This document shows, piece by piece, positions 1 to 7,947 of a stretch of DNA of 40,003 bases (its first letter is position 1; every line of letters begins with the position of its first letter). Source of the stretch: an uncultured Fidelibacterota bacterium (GTDB lineage: Bacteria > Fidelibacterota > Marinisomatia > Marinisomatales > TCS55); NCBI GenBank assembly GCA_913049685.1, contig CAJWZD010000019.1:1-40003 (forward strand), written 5' to 3'. A program made the translations under genes and the position numbers. Under the pieces are notes generated by a model, which made no database searches, was not told the DNA's origin, and was given only the letters and a program-made list of their open reading frames with translations.

Positions 1-474
1 TCTTTCATTATTTGATGCGTCAATTATTTTAAATTTTAACGGTACAAAAGTACCTGCATAAACTTTAGAAGGAATTGCAGATATATCAATCTTCTTTACT
101 GCGGGCTTGGGTACCACCACAATCATTTCGCCAGTAGCACCATTTGCACCACGAACTTTTAATTTCAATGTTCCGGATCTGTTTGGCTCGATTGAAACCG
201 TAGCTTCTCCCGTTTCATCACTTACTCTCGGAGAAATAGACAAGCTGGTTCCAGGCCAATCGGGTGTAGGTCCAATTCCTGGGTCGTGCGCTGAATACAT
301 TGAAAAACTAGACTTCACAAGGTTCTGTTGCTTGTCAAGAAGCCTGATAGTGACTTTTTTACTTTCACCTAACTGAATTTGAAGTTCAGATGGTTCAAAA
401 GTAAATTGAAAATCTTCTTGCGAAAAAACGTTCGTAATAAAAAATGTACATAATAAAATAAATCTTTTTTTCAC
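1..474 (-). CDS. Secreted protein with Ig-like domains (C-terminus outside window)
   Basis: The frame is open for 158 codons from a GTG at 474 to the window edge, so only the N-terminus is visible. An AAGGAG ribosome site lies about 7 bases before the GTG, which decides this start. The protein begins MKKRFILLCTFFITNVFSQE, a typical signal peptide with likely cleavage after VFS. What follows is beta-rich: a stretch around PSELQIQLGESKKV, then GEATVSIEPNRSGTLKLKVRG. This is the usual look of bacterial Ig-like or invasin/adhesin-like domains, and a second such domain seems to begin near the edge (IPSKVYAGTFVPLKF). The full protein could be a larger exported enzyme or surface protein, and I cannot tell which. 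It is upstream-adjacent to nothing on its own strand except arcC, 19 bases away. Confidence 0.75.
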   Translation of the reverse strand, partial: MKKRFILLCTFFITNVFSQEDFQFTFEPSELQIQLGESKKVTIRLLDKQQNLVKSSFSMYSAHDPGIGPTPDWPGTSLSISPRVSDETGEATVSIEPNRSGTLKLKVRGANGATGEMIVVVPKPAVKKIDISAIPSKVYAGTFVPLKFKIIDASNNER

Positions 475-493
475 TTTTTTCTCCTTAAATATT

Positions 494-1435
494 TCACTTA
501 GTAATTGTAGTGCCGTTAGAACCACTTATAGCTCCTAAAACTCCAGCAATAGAAGTTATAACAACTTTCTCACCGTGATGATTTAGAAAGTACAGGGCTG
601 ACTGAATTTTAGGACCCATACTTCCTGCTTGAAAATGACCCTCGTTTAAATATTTTTTTGCCTGGTTAAAAGTCATTTCTAGTAATGGCTCTTCATCGGA
701 CTTGTCGAAATTTAAACACACTTGATCTAAATCAGTAATGATCCATAGTTCGTTAGCTTTGATAACTCTTCCAAGAAGAGCTGCAGATAAATCTTTATCT
801 ACAACTGCGTTCAATCCCTCAAGTTTTTGATCGTCGTTCCAAAAAGTCGGTATACCTCCGCCTCCTGAGGCAATTACAATTGTACCACTATCGACTAATG
901 TCTGAATAGATCTACCATGCTCAATGAATTGAGGCATTGGGCTTGGCACTACCTGTCTCCAGCTACCAGGCTCTTGCTCTTTTACAGTCCAATTGAATTG
1001 ACGTGCGAGGGATTGGGCTTCAGACTTATCGTACCTTCTACCGATAAATTTCTGAGGATCGTCTATCGTAGGATCGTCTTTATCCACTATTGTTTGAGTA
1101 ATTAGGGTAACCACTTCACGATCAATTTTTTTTTCTTTTAAAACATTTTGCAGAGATTGCTGTACCATGTATCCGATAGACCCTTGAGTTTCAGCAACAC
1201 ATACCCCTAGCGGTAAGGGGGGAATTATTTCGTGCGTGAGCTCCATGCGATAAAGCTCATCACCAACTTGGGGACCATTTCCATGGGTTAAGCAAATATT
1301 GTAATCTAAATCTACAAAATGCATTATGTTATCAATACTTTCGCGAGTATGCGCAAACTGCTGATAGATTGTACCTGCTTCCTCTTTCGGTGAAAGAGCA
1401 TTACCGCCAAGAGCAATAATTATAGATTTTTTCAT
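494..1435 (-). CDS. arcC: Carbamate kinase
   Basis: This amino-acid kinase family enzyme interconverts carbamoyl phosphate plus ADP with carbamate plus ATP in the cytoplasm. The 313 residues match the usual family length. Diagnostic segments are the N-terminal IIALGGNAL, THGNGPQVG near residue 50, the VVPSPMP block near 165, ASGGGGIPTFW near 190 and NAVVDKDLSAALLG near 210, which together form the phosphate and nucleotide sites. The start overlaps the stop of the upstream MazG-like gene by four bases, so the two are co-transcribed. No arginine deiminase or ornithine carbamoyltransferase gene is visible here. The enzyme therefore may not serve the classical ADI pathway, and could instead handle carbamoyl phosphate from purine, allantoin or cyanate breakdown. 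The function is certain; the physiological role is open. Confidence 0.95.
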   Translation of the reverse strand: MKKSIIIALGGNALSPKEEAGTIYQQFAHTRESIDNIMHFVDLDYNICLTHGNGPQVGDELYRMELTHEIIPPLPLGVCVAETQGSIGYMVQQSLQNVLKEKKIDREVVTLITQTIVDKDDPTIDDPQKFIGRRYDKSEAQSLARQFNWTVKEQEPGSWRQVVPSPMPQFIEHGRSIQTLVDSGTIVIASGGGGIPTFWNDDQKLEGLNAVVDKDLSAALLGRVIKANELWIITDLDQVCLNFDKSDEEPLLEMTFNQAKKYLNEGHFQAGSMGPKIQSALYFLNHHGEKVVITSIAGVLGAISGSNGTTITK

Positions 1436-1743
1436 TTTGTGGTAGAACCAATGGAGTCATTATGGGCCCTTAATTCATATTTCTTCAAAACTTTATCGAG
1501 TGCAGCTTCCATATCAATATCAAGGGAGTTTGATAAGGCGATTAAAGAAAATATAGTGTCACCTACCTCTTCTTCTAAACGCGCACTGTGATCAATGGTC
1601 TTTTTACCATAATCAGAGTGTAATAAAATTTCTTTTGCCAATTCGCCAAGCTCAGAAACTATATCCAAAAATCTCGCCTCAGAAGATGTAGAGAGATTGT
1701 GCTGCTCACAAAAATTTTTGACTTTATCTTGTACGTGGCGCAT
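1432..1743 (-). CDS. MazG-like nucleotide pyrophosphohydrolase
   Basis: This is a 103-residue all-alpha protein with the MazG/NTP-PPase pattern. The segment DIVSELGELAKE carries the ExxE pair, and EEVGDTIFSLIALSN carries the downstream ExxD pair; together they would bind Mg2+. Such single-domain proteins hydrolyse (d)NTPs or modified nucleotides to the monophosphate plus pyrophosphate, often as housecleaning enzymes. It is short compared with full MazG (two domains), so the substrate cannot be assigned. It overlaps arcC by four bases (ATGA) and follows the methyltransferase gene by a few bases, consistent with one operon from 2944 down to 494. Confidence 0.8.
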   Translation of the reverse strand: MRHVQDKVKNFCEQHNLSTSSEARFLDIVSELGELAKEILLHSDYGKKTIDHSARLEEEVGDTIFSLIALSNSLDIDMEAALDKVLKKYELRAHNDSIGSTTK

Positions 1744-1748
1744 TTAAA

Positions 1749-2594
1749 TCAAGCTTTCAATCTATAAAGTAAAAGCCTATAGGTTTTCATTCTATTGAAC
1801 ATATCTGATGTCAAATTTCCTGAAAAATATATTTCGTCAATTTTGGTAAGATGTTTACGGAATATCCAGCGGAATATTTTCATAGATTTAGGGAAATTAC
1901 TATCCAGATACCGCCCTGAAAGCGTGCTGATTGGAAGCGCTATATCATTTAACATGTCATTTAAAAGATCCATAGTTCGAGCTGTTTCTTTTGTGATATC
2001 TTTATTGATGATTTCAACAAGAGGATATTCTTTTAAAGCATTTTGAAACCAATCCCATCCATGACCTCCTCCCAGCGGCCTTCTTCCAGTTCCAGGTTGC
2101 CTGAAGAAATCGCAAATCAATAAATGACAGTTGTCTTTTAGAGCTTCAATACTTTTTTCAATAGCTTGATTTACTTGCACATATTGAAAACTTTCGCTAA
2201 AAATAACTAGATCATATTGTTGTTCGAGTTGAAGGTCTTGACACGTAGATCTATATACCTTGACCTTACTTCCCAGTTTTTCCTCAATTGCATCAGCAAG
2301 ATACTCGCTTGGTGATACACAATGAACCGTGTAGCCTTTATTAATTAATTTTTCAGCCAATCCCCCTGAACCGCTTCCTACGTCAAGGATAGTCTCAACG
2401 TTATCTGGAATTGCATCTATGATAAGTTTAGAGTGAAGATCTTGAGCTTCTTGTACATTTTCAGGTATGATTTCTAAATCTTCTGGCCAAAATCCGTAAT
2501 GTAGATGCTCAGTTTTGTATAGAAAGCGACTTATTACGAGTCCAATTTCTAGACCCACTTCTTTAGAGCTAACTTTTTCTTTGTTGCTTGTCAT
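1749..2594 (-). CDS. Class I SAM-dependent methyltransferase
   Basis: A 281-residue protein. The glycine-rich SAM motif I is ILDVGSGSGGLAEKL, followed by the acidic/polar end of beta-2 (HCVSPS) and by DLVIFSESFQYV as the post-motif segment. A later GGGHGWDWF block and a C-terminal extension rich in positive charges resemble small-molecule methyltransferases of the UbiE/cyclopropane-synthase style, but the substrate is not recognisable. I place the start at 2594 rather than the longer frame to 2666. The ATG at 2594 overlaps the TGA of the upstream gene (ATGA), and the extra 24 residues read like out-of-frame sequence. It lies in the same run as the MazG-like and carbamate kinase genes. Confidence 0.8.
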   Translation of the reverse strand: MTSNKEKVSSKEVGLEIGLVISRFLYKTEHLHYGFWPEDLEIIPENVQEAQDLHSKLIIDAIPDNVETILDVGSGSGGLAEKLINKGYTVHCVSPSEYLADAIEEKLGSKVKVYRSTCQDLQLEQQYDLVIFSESFQYVQVNQAIEKSIEALKDNCHLLICDFFRQPGTGRRPLGGGHGWDWFQNALKEYPLVEIINKDITKETARTMDLLNDMLNDIALPISTLSGRYLDSNFPKSMKIFRWIFRKHLTKIDEIYFSGNLTSDMFNRMKTYRLLLYRLKA

Positions 2595-2944
2595 GACTCT
2601 AGAAAGAATACTGTTAGCATCCCTAAAATTACTCCTATCATTAGCGCTGCCAGGAATACATACCAAGGTCTTGGCTTATTTTCTTTCCCATAGAGCATCA
2701 AACGCTCATCACCTTTTTTTAATTCAATCGAAAAGCCTAATGCGTGCATTGAAATTAGAGGCCATACACTAACTTGAAACTCTGAGCCACCATGATTAAA
2801 AACATGGGTTTCCATTCCAAATCCTCTTTGTTTAGACACCTCTTTACCATTTAAATAAACCCGTCCAAAACCTGACAACGCGTTGGTTAATTCTATCAAT
2901 GTACCATCTTCAAGCTTATAGCTTAATAATTTTGTACCTATCAT
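2591..2944 (-). CDS. Small protein with C-terminal membrane anchor, unknown function
   Basis: 117 residues. The first ~90 are soluble and beta-rich (YKLEDGTLIELTNALSGF; RVYLNGKEVSKQRGFGMETH), with a repeated pattern of short strands. A single transmembrane helix follows at about 93-114 (VFLAALMIGVILGMLTVFF), preceded by KPRPWY. This suggests a cytoplasmic or periplasmic beta domain tethered to the inner membrane by its tail. The stop overlaps the methyltransferase start by four bases, so translation is probably coupled. An AGGG element lies a few bases before the ATG. I do not recognise the family. Confidence 0.7.
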   Translation of the reverse strand: MIGTKLLSYKLEDGTLIELTNALSGFGRVYLNGKEVSKQRGFGMETHVFNHGGSEFQVSVWPLISMHALGFSIELKKGDERLMLYGKENKPRPWYVFLAALMIGVILGMLTVFFLES

Positions 2945-3001
2945 TATTTTACCCTATTTTTATTTTGATTAATTAGTCTACCTTTTTGAACCGATCAAAA
3001 A

Positions 3002-3874
3002 TTATTGAAAAACAGTTAAATCTACTTCCTCAAAAAAATATGAAATTTGCCCGCGCTTGAAATTGCCACTCCAACCTATTTCTTTAATTACCTTATCAAC
3101 ATTTTCCTCTCCATACTTTTGAATAAAAGGTTTTGTAATGAGATAGTTTGCATTTTCAATGAAAGGGTCCCCCATCATAATATAAGTCCATGTATTGTCT
3201 TTGTTTGACATCCTTGGTCGCAATATTCTCATTTCTTTTATAGCTTCTTTATTAAGTATGTGTATTTCATCAGAAGGATCTCGATACTCTCTCACAACTG
3301 GGAAAACTTTATTGAGGACCACATTCTCAAATTTTTGATTTTTACTGGATTTGATATAGTTCATTACAACCATTACTTTGTCGCCGGGTTTTGTGGAAAT
3401 ATTATTTTCTTTACCAATAAAATCAATATCTTCTCCATAAAAGCTTTCTTGTCCTTTTTTTGTAAAGCATGCATACCAAATATCCATTATCTTTTTTGCA
3501 TCATCTTCACCATATTTCTGAATTAATGGCTGAACTATTCTAGCTGTGGATTTAGGTATAAAAGGATCAGCCATAAAGATAAAAGTCCATGTTGAGTCTT
3601 CATTGCTATTGACAGGTCTTAACATTCGATTAGATTTTTGACCTTTTAGATTTGCAGTATTTATTGCATCATTGCTATCTCTATAAGAATACATGGCAGG
3701 ATAAATTTTCTCCATTAATAAATTGTCAAATTCATCTTTCTTGTCTTTCTTAATATGGCTCAAAACTATAAATAATCCTTTGCCAGAACCTTTGAATTCT
3801 TGATTAATTTGTATTTTGCCAGCACAGCTTGACAAAAACAACGAACCTATAATTAGTAATATATTTTTTTTCAT
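3002..3874 (-). CDS. Lipoprotein with two tandem copies of one domain
   Basis: From the ATG at 3874 the protein begins MKKNILLIIGSLFLSSCAGK, a clean lipoprotein signal peptide with lipidated Cys17. A longer frame to 3907 would put 11 basic/polar residues before it and is less likely. The mature part contains two copies of a ~120-residue domain, about residues 33-152 and 166-286. Matching landmarks are KIYPAMYSYRDSND / KVFPVVREYRDPSD, STWTFIFMADPFI / NTWTYIMMGDPFI and IQKYGEDDAKK / IQKYGEENVDK. The family is not recognised; the layout is reminiscent of dimeric alpha/beta barrel (antibiotic-monooxygenase-like) domains. It stands alone between short intergenic gaps. Confidence 0.8.
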   Translation of the reverse strand: MKKNILLIIGSLFLSSCAGKIQINQEFKGSGKGLFIVLSHIKKDKKDEFDNLLMEKIYPAMYSYRDSNDAINTANLKGQKSNRMLRPVNSNEDSTWTFIFMADPFIPKSTARIVQPLIQKYGEDDAKKIMDIWYACFTKKGQESFYGEDIDFIGKENNISTKPGDKVMVVMNYIKSSKNQKFENVVLNKVFPVVREYRDPSDEIHILNKEAIKEMRILRPRMSNKDNTWTYIMMGDPFIENANYLITKPFIQKYGEENVDKVIKEIGWSGNFKRGQISYFFEEVDLTVFQ

Positions 3875-3921
3875 TTTTAGCCCTATTCTTATTCTTGTAA
3901 TATACAAAAAATCTGTTTGAT

Positions 3922-4314
3922 TTATGTTGGTGGATCTACGATCTTCGTTGCATTAAAAAAATTATAGATAATTAAACAAACAATTTGAATATTTATCCAT
4001 ATTAGAGGTGCTATGATCAAGACTGCTTTGGGATCTATATAATACGGATATTTGACTTTATCAGGAAAAAAATAAACAATCGCTAAACAGCTCGGTAGTA
4101 TTCCAAAAATTGCGATTATTAAGCCTACCCACCATTTCTCACCTATAAATTTTTTACAATTGATGCACTGTCGTGCTTTAATAGGAACTTTTTTCCAAGG
4201 ATGGGTATAAAATTTTCCAGTTTTAATAAATCTCCATTTTCTTGCATTGCAATTTATGCATTGCCCATAAACTAATCCGTTGATTTGTTCCCAGGTTGGC
4301 CCGGGTTCACTCAT
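3922..4314 (-). CDS. Zinc-ribbon membrane protein, unknown function
   Basis: 130 residues. Two CxxC knuckles (CINCNARKW near 18-26 and CINCKKFIGEKWW near 49-61), separated by about 30 residues, form a probable zinc ribbon. Two transmembrane helices follow, at about 63-82 (GLIIAIFGILPSCLAIVYFF) and 97-118. The ribbon would face the cytoplasm. The gene overlaps the 3' end of the upstream hydrolase gene by eight bases, so it is likely translated from the same message. Some bacterial zinc-ribbon membrane proteins are scaffolds or DUF983-like proteins, but no specific family is clear. Confidence 0.65.
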   Translation of the reverse strand: MSEPGPTWEQINGLVYGQCINCNARKWRFIKTGKFYTHPWKKVPIKARQCINCKKFIGEKWWVGLIIAIFGILPSCLAIVYFFPDKVKYPYYIDPKAVLIIAPLIWINIQIVCLIIYNFFNATKIVDPPT

Positions 4315-5500
4315 AATTCTTCAACCAATCCAGTGCATCTACGACAGCACCAACATAATCCTGGATATTATGTTTTCCTTTTTCAAGCAAAATAAGCTCT
4401 GCCTTGGTGCCAGACGAAATAACAGATGCATAAAAGTTTTCACTTTGGCTGTATGGGACAATTTCATCTTCCATGCTATGAATCAATAGAATGTCACCGC
4501 TCAATTTAGTGTCCAGTAGTGAGTTTTCCTTAATCGCATCCTTATATGGATCAAATATAGAAAGGGTTGAATATTCGTTCAAATATTCTGGTGTAAATAG
4601 CTGATGCGTATATGTAGTTAAGGAGTTATCAATTACTAAAGCTTCCTTTTCCCCATCAAACAAATCATCAAGCATATTAACATAAGGCTCACGAATGATC
4701 TTATCAATAATGTTTAAATTATAAGTTCTATTAATTACATAGGGGTGGTAAATAGCCCACGAAGGCCTAACTAATCTTTGAGGAATGGAAAAATTATCAT
4801 CTCGTTCGAGGTCAAAATAACCTGCTATAATTACGCTTGCATCAATATCAAACGTTCTTGGATTTTTTGAGAGTTCATCATGCATGGCAATCGAATTATA
4901 TCCTCCATTTGAATAACCTATAACAAAGAGGTTTTCATTTAGCTCAATGTCATTTTCGCAGGAAAAGGCCTGCACTCCCTCTACCATGTCTAAAAGGACT
5001 TTGCCGTTACTTTTTTGATATACAGGATAATATGGAAATGTTGAATTCCCAAGTCCGAGGTAATCTGGCTGAATACCAACATAACCAATACTTGCTCCAA
5101 ATAATCCGAGGTATCCATAAACTGGAATCAATGAGGCAACCTCACTTCTTTTTATCGTTAGCCCATGCTGACCTGAAAGCAAAGATAAAGGTTCATCAAG
5201 ATCTTGAGGATAATAAACGGCGCCAGATGCGATAACAACATTTCCGTTTGGATCGGTAGTTTCATAATCAACAGAATAAACTTTTACATCGTACTTAGCA
5301 GAGAAACTATCAGGAACACCAAGGCTAGGTTTTAGGCTATTGATATAATCCGCAGGCAATACACCCTTGCTTGTATAATTAACAATTTTTCCATTCTCGG
5401 GCTCTTTGCATGCTTCTTGCACTGCATCATCGCAAGCCCCAAAGAGAAGTAAAAAAATAACTAATATTGAATTGCGTAAATCTGTATGCTGTAATCTCAT
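4307..5500 (-). CDS. Alpha/beta hydrolase lipoprotein (lipase/esterase-like)
   Basis: I choose the ATG at 5500, 12 bases inside the frame that opens with TTG at 5512, because AGGA lies just upstream of it. The 397 residues start with a hydrophobic signal ending in LLFGAC, a lipobox with Cys23. The nucleophile elbow is IGYSNGG (Ser197). The Asp/His end of the triad is seen in LLIHSMEDEIVPY and EKGKHNIQD near the C-terminus. The block GQHGLTI, YGYLGLFGAS and QPDYLGLGNS is typical of secretory-lipase/S9-like serine hydrolases anchored to the cell envelope. The substrate is unknown (ester or acyl). It precedes and overlaps the zinc-ribbon gene. Confidence 0.8.
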   Translation of the reverse strand: MRLQHTDLRNSILVIFLLLFGACDDAVQEACKEPENGKIVNYTSKGVLPADYINSLKPSLGVPDSFSAKYDVKVYSVDYETTDPNGNVVIASGAVYYPQDLDEPLSLLSGQHGLTIKRSEVASLIPVYGYLGLFGASIGYVGIQPDYLGLGNSTFPYYPVYQKSNGKVLLDMVEGVQAFSCENDIELNENLFVIGYSNGGYNSIAMHDELSKNPRTFDIDASVIIAGYFDLERDDNFSIPQRLVRPSWAIYHPYVINRTYNLNIIDKIIREPYVNMLDDLFDGEKEALVIDNSLTTYTHQLFTPEYLNEYSTLSIFDPYKDAIKENSLLDTKLSGDILLIHSMEDEIVPYSQSENFYASVISSGTKAELILLEKGKHNIQDYVGAVVDALDWLKNYE

Positions 5501-5545
5501 TTTTTTCCTCAAATCTAATTGAAAATTTTATTTAAATATGAAAAC

Positions 5546-5824
5546 CTAACTTCCTGCAAAAGGCGAATTAAAAATACCAACTGCGAGTTCGGCCCAAAGC
5601 AAAAAGAATAATAAACCAATAACAAATATTATTAATGATTGTTTTGATCCATATAACCTAAATAGTGCAAAATTAATAGCAGCACTATAAACTGTTAACA
5701 TGAACGCCATAATTAAAAAATCACCGATCGACCAATCAACTTCTTCTGAAAATTGCATTGCTATAAATGGAATAAAAAGCAATGAAAAGGCAATTAAAAC
5801 TATTTTGATAAAACGTTGATACAT
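5546..5824 (-). CDS. Small integral membrane protein
   Basis: 92 residues with three predicted transmembrane helices, at about 5-24 (FIKIVLIAFSLLFIPFIAM), 34-56 and 64-86. The middle carries VDWSIGDFLIMAFMLTVYSAA, and the end reads LLWAELAVGIFNSPFAGS. This resembles a widespread family of ~90-residue membrane proteins with a W-x-x-x-DF loop and an AVGI-F/G end; its function is unknown. It is divergent from the plus-strand gene at 5907, and the 82-base gap should hold both promoters. Confidence 0.65.
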   Translation of the reverse strand: MYQRFIKIVLIAFSLLFIPFIAMQFSEEVDWSIGDFLIMAFMLTVYSAAINFALFRLYGSKQSLIIFVIGLLFFLLWAELAVGIFNSPFAGS

Positions 5825-5906
5825 GGGTCAATTTATATAAGTAAATTTTGAACTGCAATTTTTAAAGCATAAAGCTACAAGATTCAATAAATAATTAAAT
5901 TTAATA

Positions 5907-6260
5907 ATGTCTAACTGTCCAAATATTGATGGCGATCAAGTAAAATATCGAACAAAGTCTGGATACTTCAGTCTAGCATTTATTTTGATATTTATACCTT
6001 TTATTTTCATTTTTGACATGGGGTTTTGGAAGATTTTAATTTTCTTTCCTACTATAGTTATGGCAATTTCTTTTCTTGAAGCGTCAAATAAAACCTGCAT
6101 AGTATATTCATCTATAGGAATAAAACATATGGGTGAAAAGTATGAAAAGGAAAGAAATGTTGAGTTTTTAAAACAGCAAAGAATACAATCATTCAAAATA
6201 GTAATTAGCGGTACAGTTTTTTCACTTTTACTGACATACCTTGTATATCTAATACCTTAA
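5907..6260 (+). CDS. Small membrane protein with C-x-x-Y-x-x-x-G-I motif
   Basis: 117 residues. The N-terminus has a Cys (MSNCPNIDGDQVKY). Two closely spaced transmembrane helices fall at about 22-37 and 42-58, then NKTCIVYSSIGIKHMG, a charged segment (KYEKERNVEFLKQQ) and a final helix at about 95-115. The helical pair followed by C-x-V/L-Y-x-x-x-G-I resembles the YgaP/DUF2892 type of small membrane domain, but this is a pattern match only. It is the first gene of a short plus-strand run that continues with two lipoproteins. Confidence 0.6.
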   Translation: MSNCPNIDGDQVKYRTKSGYFSLAFILIFIPFIFIFDMGFWKILIFFPTIVMAISFLEASNKTCIVYSSIGIKHMGEKYEKERNVEFLKQQRIQSFKIVISGTVFSLLLTYLVYLIP

Positions 6261-6304
6261 ATCAAAAAAATACATTTAATATTCATTTTATAAAAAGGCC
6301 AATT

Positions 6305-6757
6305 ATGAAAAAAGCACTCTTTACATTAATTTTACCAATCTTCTTTGGATGTACACCAATTTTGAAACCTGTGATGCTTGACAAGCTAAATAAGGAAAAT
6401 ACAACTTTTGACAATGTTGTTAAATATCTTCAAAAAAATAATTTAAAAGTTATTAATGAATTTGAGCCAGAAATTGAAGAAAGAAGTACGCCGCTAGGAA
6501 CCGTAACTCTCATCACGCTTGAAACTGATTGGTACGATACAGGCATTTTCTTAGAAGATTTAAGTAGCAATGGGTTTGTAAAATATAAAGTGAGATTTGG
6601 AGAAGATTTACCAGATGCATTGCCAGGCATATTGGCAATTAATCCTAAGTTTGCCTATAAAAAGAATGATGATATGACCCAGAAAGACAAAGCACCAAAA
6701 GAGATATTTGATCATATAGATGAATTTACTCAAAAAATGGGCGAATATTTCAAGTAG
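6305..6757 (+). CDS. Lipoprotein, unknown function
   Basis: 150 residues beginning MKKALFTLILPIFFGCTPI, a lipoprotein signal with lipidated Cys16. The mature domain is about 130 residues. It has an N-terminal helix (TTFDNVVKYLQKNNLKVINEF), a beta-rich centre (TPLGTVTLITLETDWYDTG) and a C-terminal helix (EIFDHIDEFTQKMGEYF). The DNVVKYLQKNNL opening resembles small envelope proteins that pack a helix on a sheet, but I do not recognise the family. It ends six bases before the sialidase-like gene, so they form one transcription unit. Confidence 0.65.
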   Translation: MKKALFTLILPIFFGCTPILKPVMLDKLNKENTTFDNVVKYLQKNNLKVINEFEPEIEERSTPLGTVTLITLETDWYDTGIFLEDLSSNGFVKYKVRFGEDLPDALPGILAINPKFAYKKNDDMTQKDKAPKEIFDHIDEFTQKMGEYFK

Positions 6758-6762
6758 GCTAA

Positions 6763-7947
6763 ATGAAAAAAGTTTATATTTTTATTTTCTGTATAATTTC
6801 ATGTACTAGTGATTTTCCTAAAAATCCAGACATAAATAATCAAAGTCGATTTCCCCGATTATCTTCGAATGAAAATGGTGACGTTTTCATGAGCTGGTTT
6901 GAACAGATTGATAGCGTAGAATGGTCAATAAAATCATCCATTTTCTCTGACAATCAGTGGACGGATCCTAAAGTAGTTTCAGCAAGTAAATCCTATTTTA
7001 TTAATTGGGCAGACTTCCCTTCTGTTCATAGAATTAACCAGGACACACTTGTTGCGCATTGGCTAGAAAAATCAGGGGCAGGTACATACGATTACGATGT
7101 GCACCTATCTTTTTCATTTAACAAAGGAGAATCATGGAGTATATCGCAAATTCCACACTCAACGCTGGCTAAAGGAGAGCATGGATTTACATCCTTTGGA
7201 ATAAGCAATAATGTTCATGATATAATTTGGCTAGATGGCAGACAAATGACAATGGGTCATGGCAGCGGTGATTATGGCCAGATGAATCTTTATCATACAA
7301 CTTTTACGTCAGATGGTATTCTTGGTAAGGAGTATCTTATTGATGAGAAAGTATGTGAATGCTGCCCTACCTCATCAGTGCGCTATGATGATAACCTGGT
7401 AGTTGCCTATAGAAATAGAGACTCTAATGAAATAAGAGATATTTTCATTGCACGAAAAATTGGTGATAATTGGATGGATCCTTATCCAGTCTATAAAGAT
7501 AATTGGCAAATTGCTGGATGCCCTGTAAACGGACCAATGTTAGCTATAAATGGATCAAATATTGCGCTTGCTTGGTTTACGGCAGCAAACGAATCTGCTC
7601 AGGTTAAAGTTGCTTTCTCAAAAGATATCGGAAAAACATTTTCGAGTCCTATAATTATTGATAATTCAATGCCATTAGGTCGCGTAGGTATTGATTGGAT
7701 AGATAATAAAAACGTGATTGTTAGCTGGATTAAAAGCACTGAAACATCATCAAATATCCTTGCTAAAGTGGTGCATATAGATGATGGTGAAGGGAGAGAT
7801 TTCTTTGTTGAGGCTATCCCACAGGGAAGAATTTCTGGATACCCTCAGGTTGAAGTTATTGGCAAAAGAGCGCTATTTGCATGGACTGAAATCAATCAAA
7901 AAACTTCCGTTACTACCAAATGGATTTCTTTAAATCAGTTACGCTAA
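6763..7947 (+). CDS. Sialidase-like (BNR/beta-propeller) lipoprotein
   Basis: 394 residues. MKKVYIFIFCIISCTSDF is a lipoprotein signal with a lipobox Cys at 14. The body has repeating WF / SFNKGESWS-type strands: the Asp-box-like S-x-D/N-x-G-x-x-W pattern appears as SFNKGESWS and as SKDIGKTFS. That suggests a six-bladed propeller of the exo-alpha-sialidase superfamily. An odd CECCP motif near residue 205 and W-x-DGR (IWLDGRQM) are seen; these are family-level features rather than the classical sialidase Arg triad, so a glycosidase activity is not proven. The stop directly abuts the stop of the convergent RND gene. Confidence 0.7.
   Translation: MKKVYIFIFCIISCTSDFPKNPDINNQSRFPRLSSNENGDVFMSWFEQIDSVEWSIKSSIFSDNQWTDPKVVSASKSYFINWADFPSVHRINQDTLVAHWLEKSGAGTYDYDVHLSFSFNKGESWSISQIPHSTLAKGEHGFTSFGISNNVHDIIWLDGRQMTMGHGSGDYGQMNLYHTTFTSDGILGKEYLIDEKVCECCPTSSVRYDDNLVVAYRNRDSNEIRDIFIARKIGDNWMDPYPVYKDNWQIAGCPVNGPMLAINGSNIALAWFTAANESAQVKVAFSKDIGKTFSSPIIIDNSMPLGRVGIDWIDNKNVIVSWIKSTETSSNILAKVVHIDDGEGRDFFVEAIPQGRISGYPQVEVIGKRALFAWTEINQKTSVTTKWISLNQLR

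Noticed and set aside
107-376. Plus-strand frame of 89 codons
   Set aside because: Antisense to the Ig-like secreted protein, which has a clear signal peptide and ribosome site.
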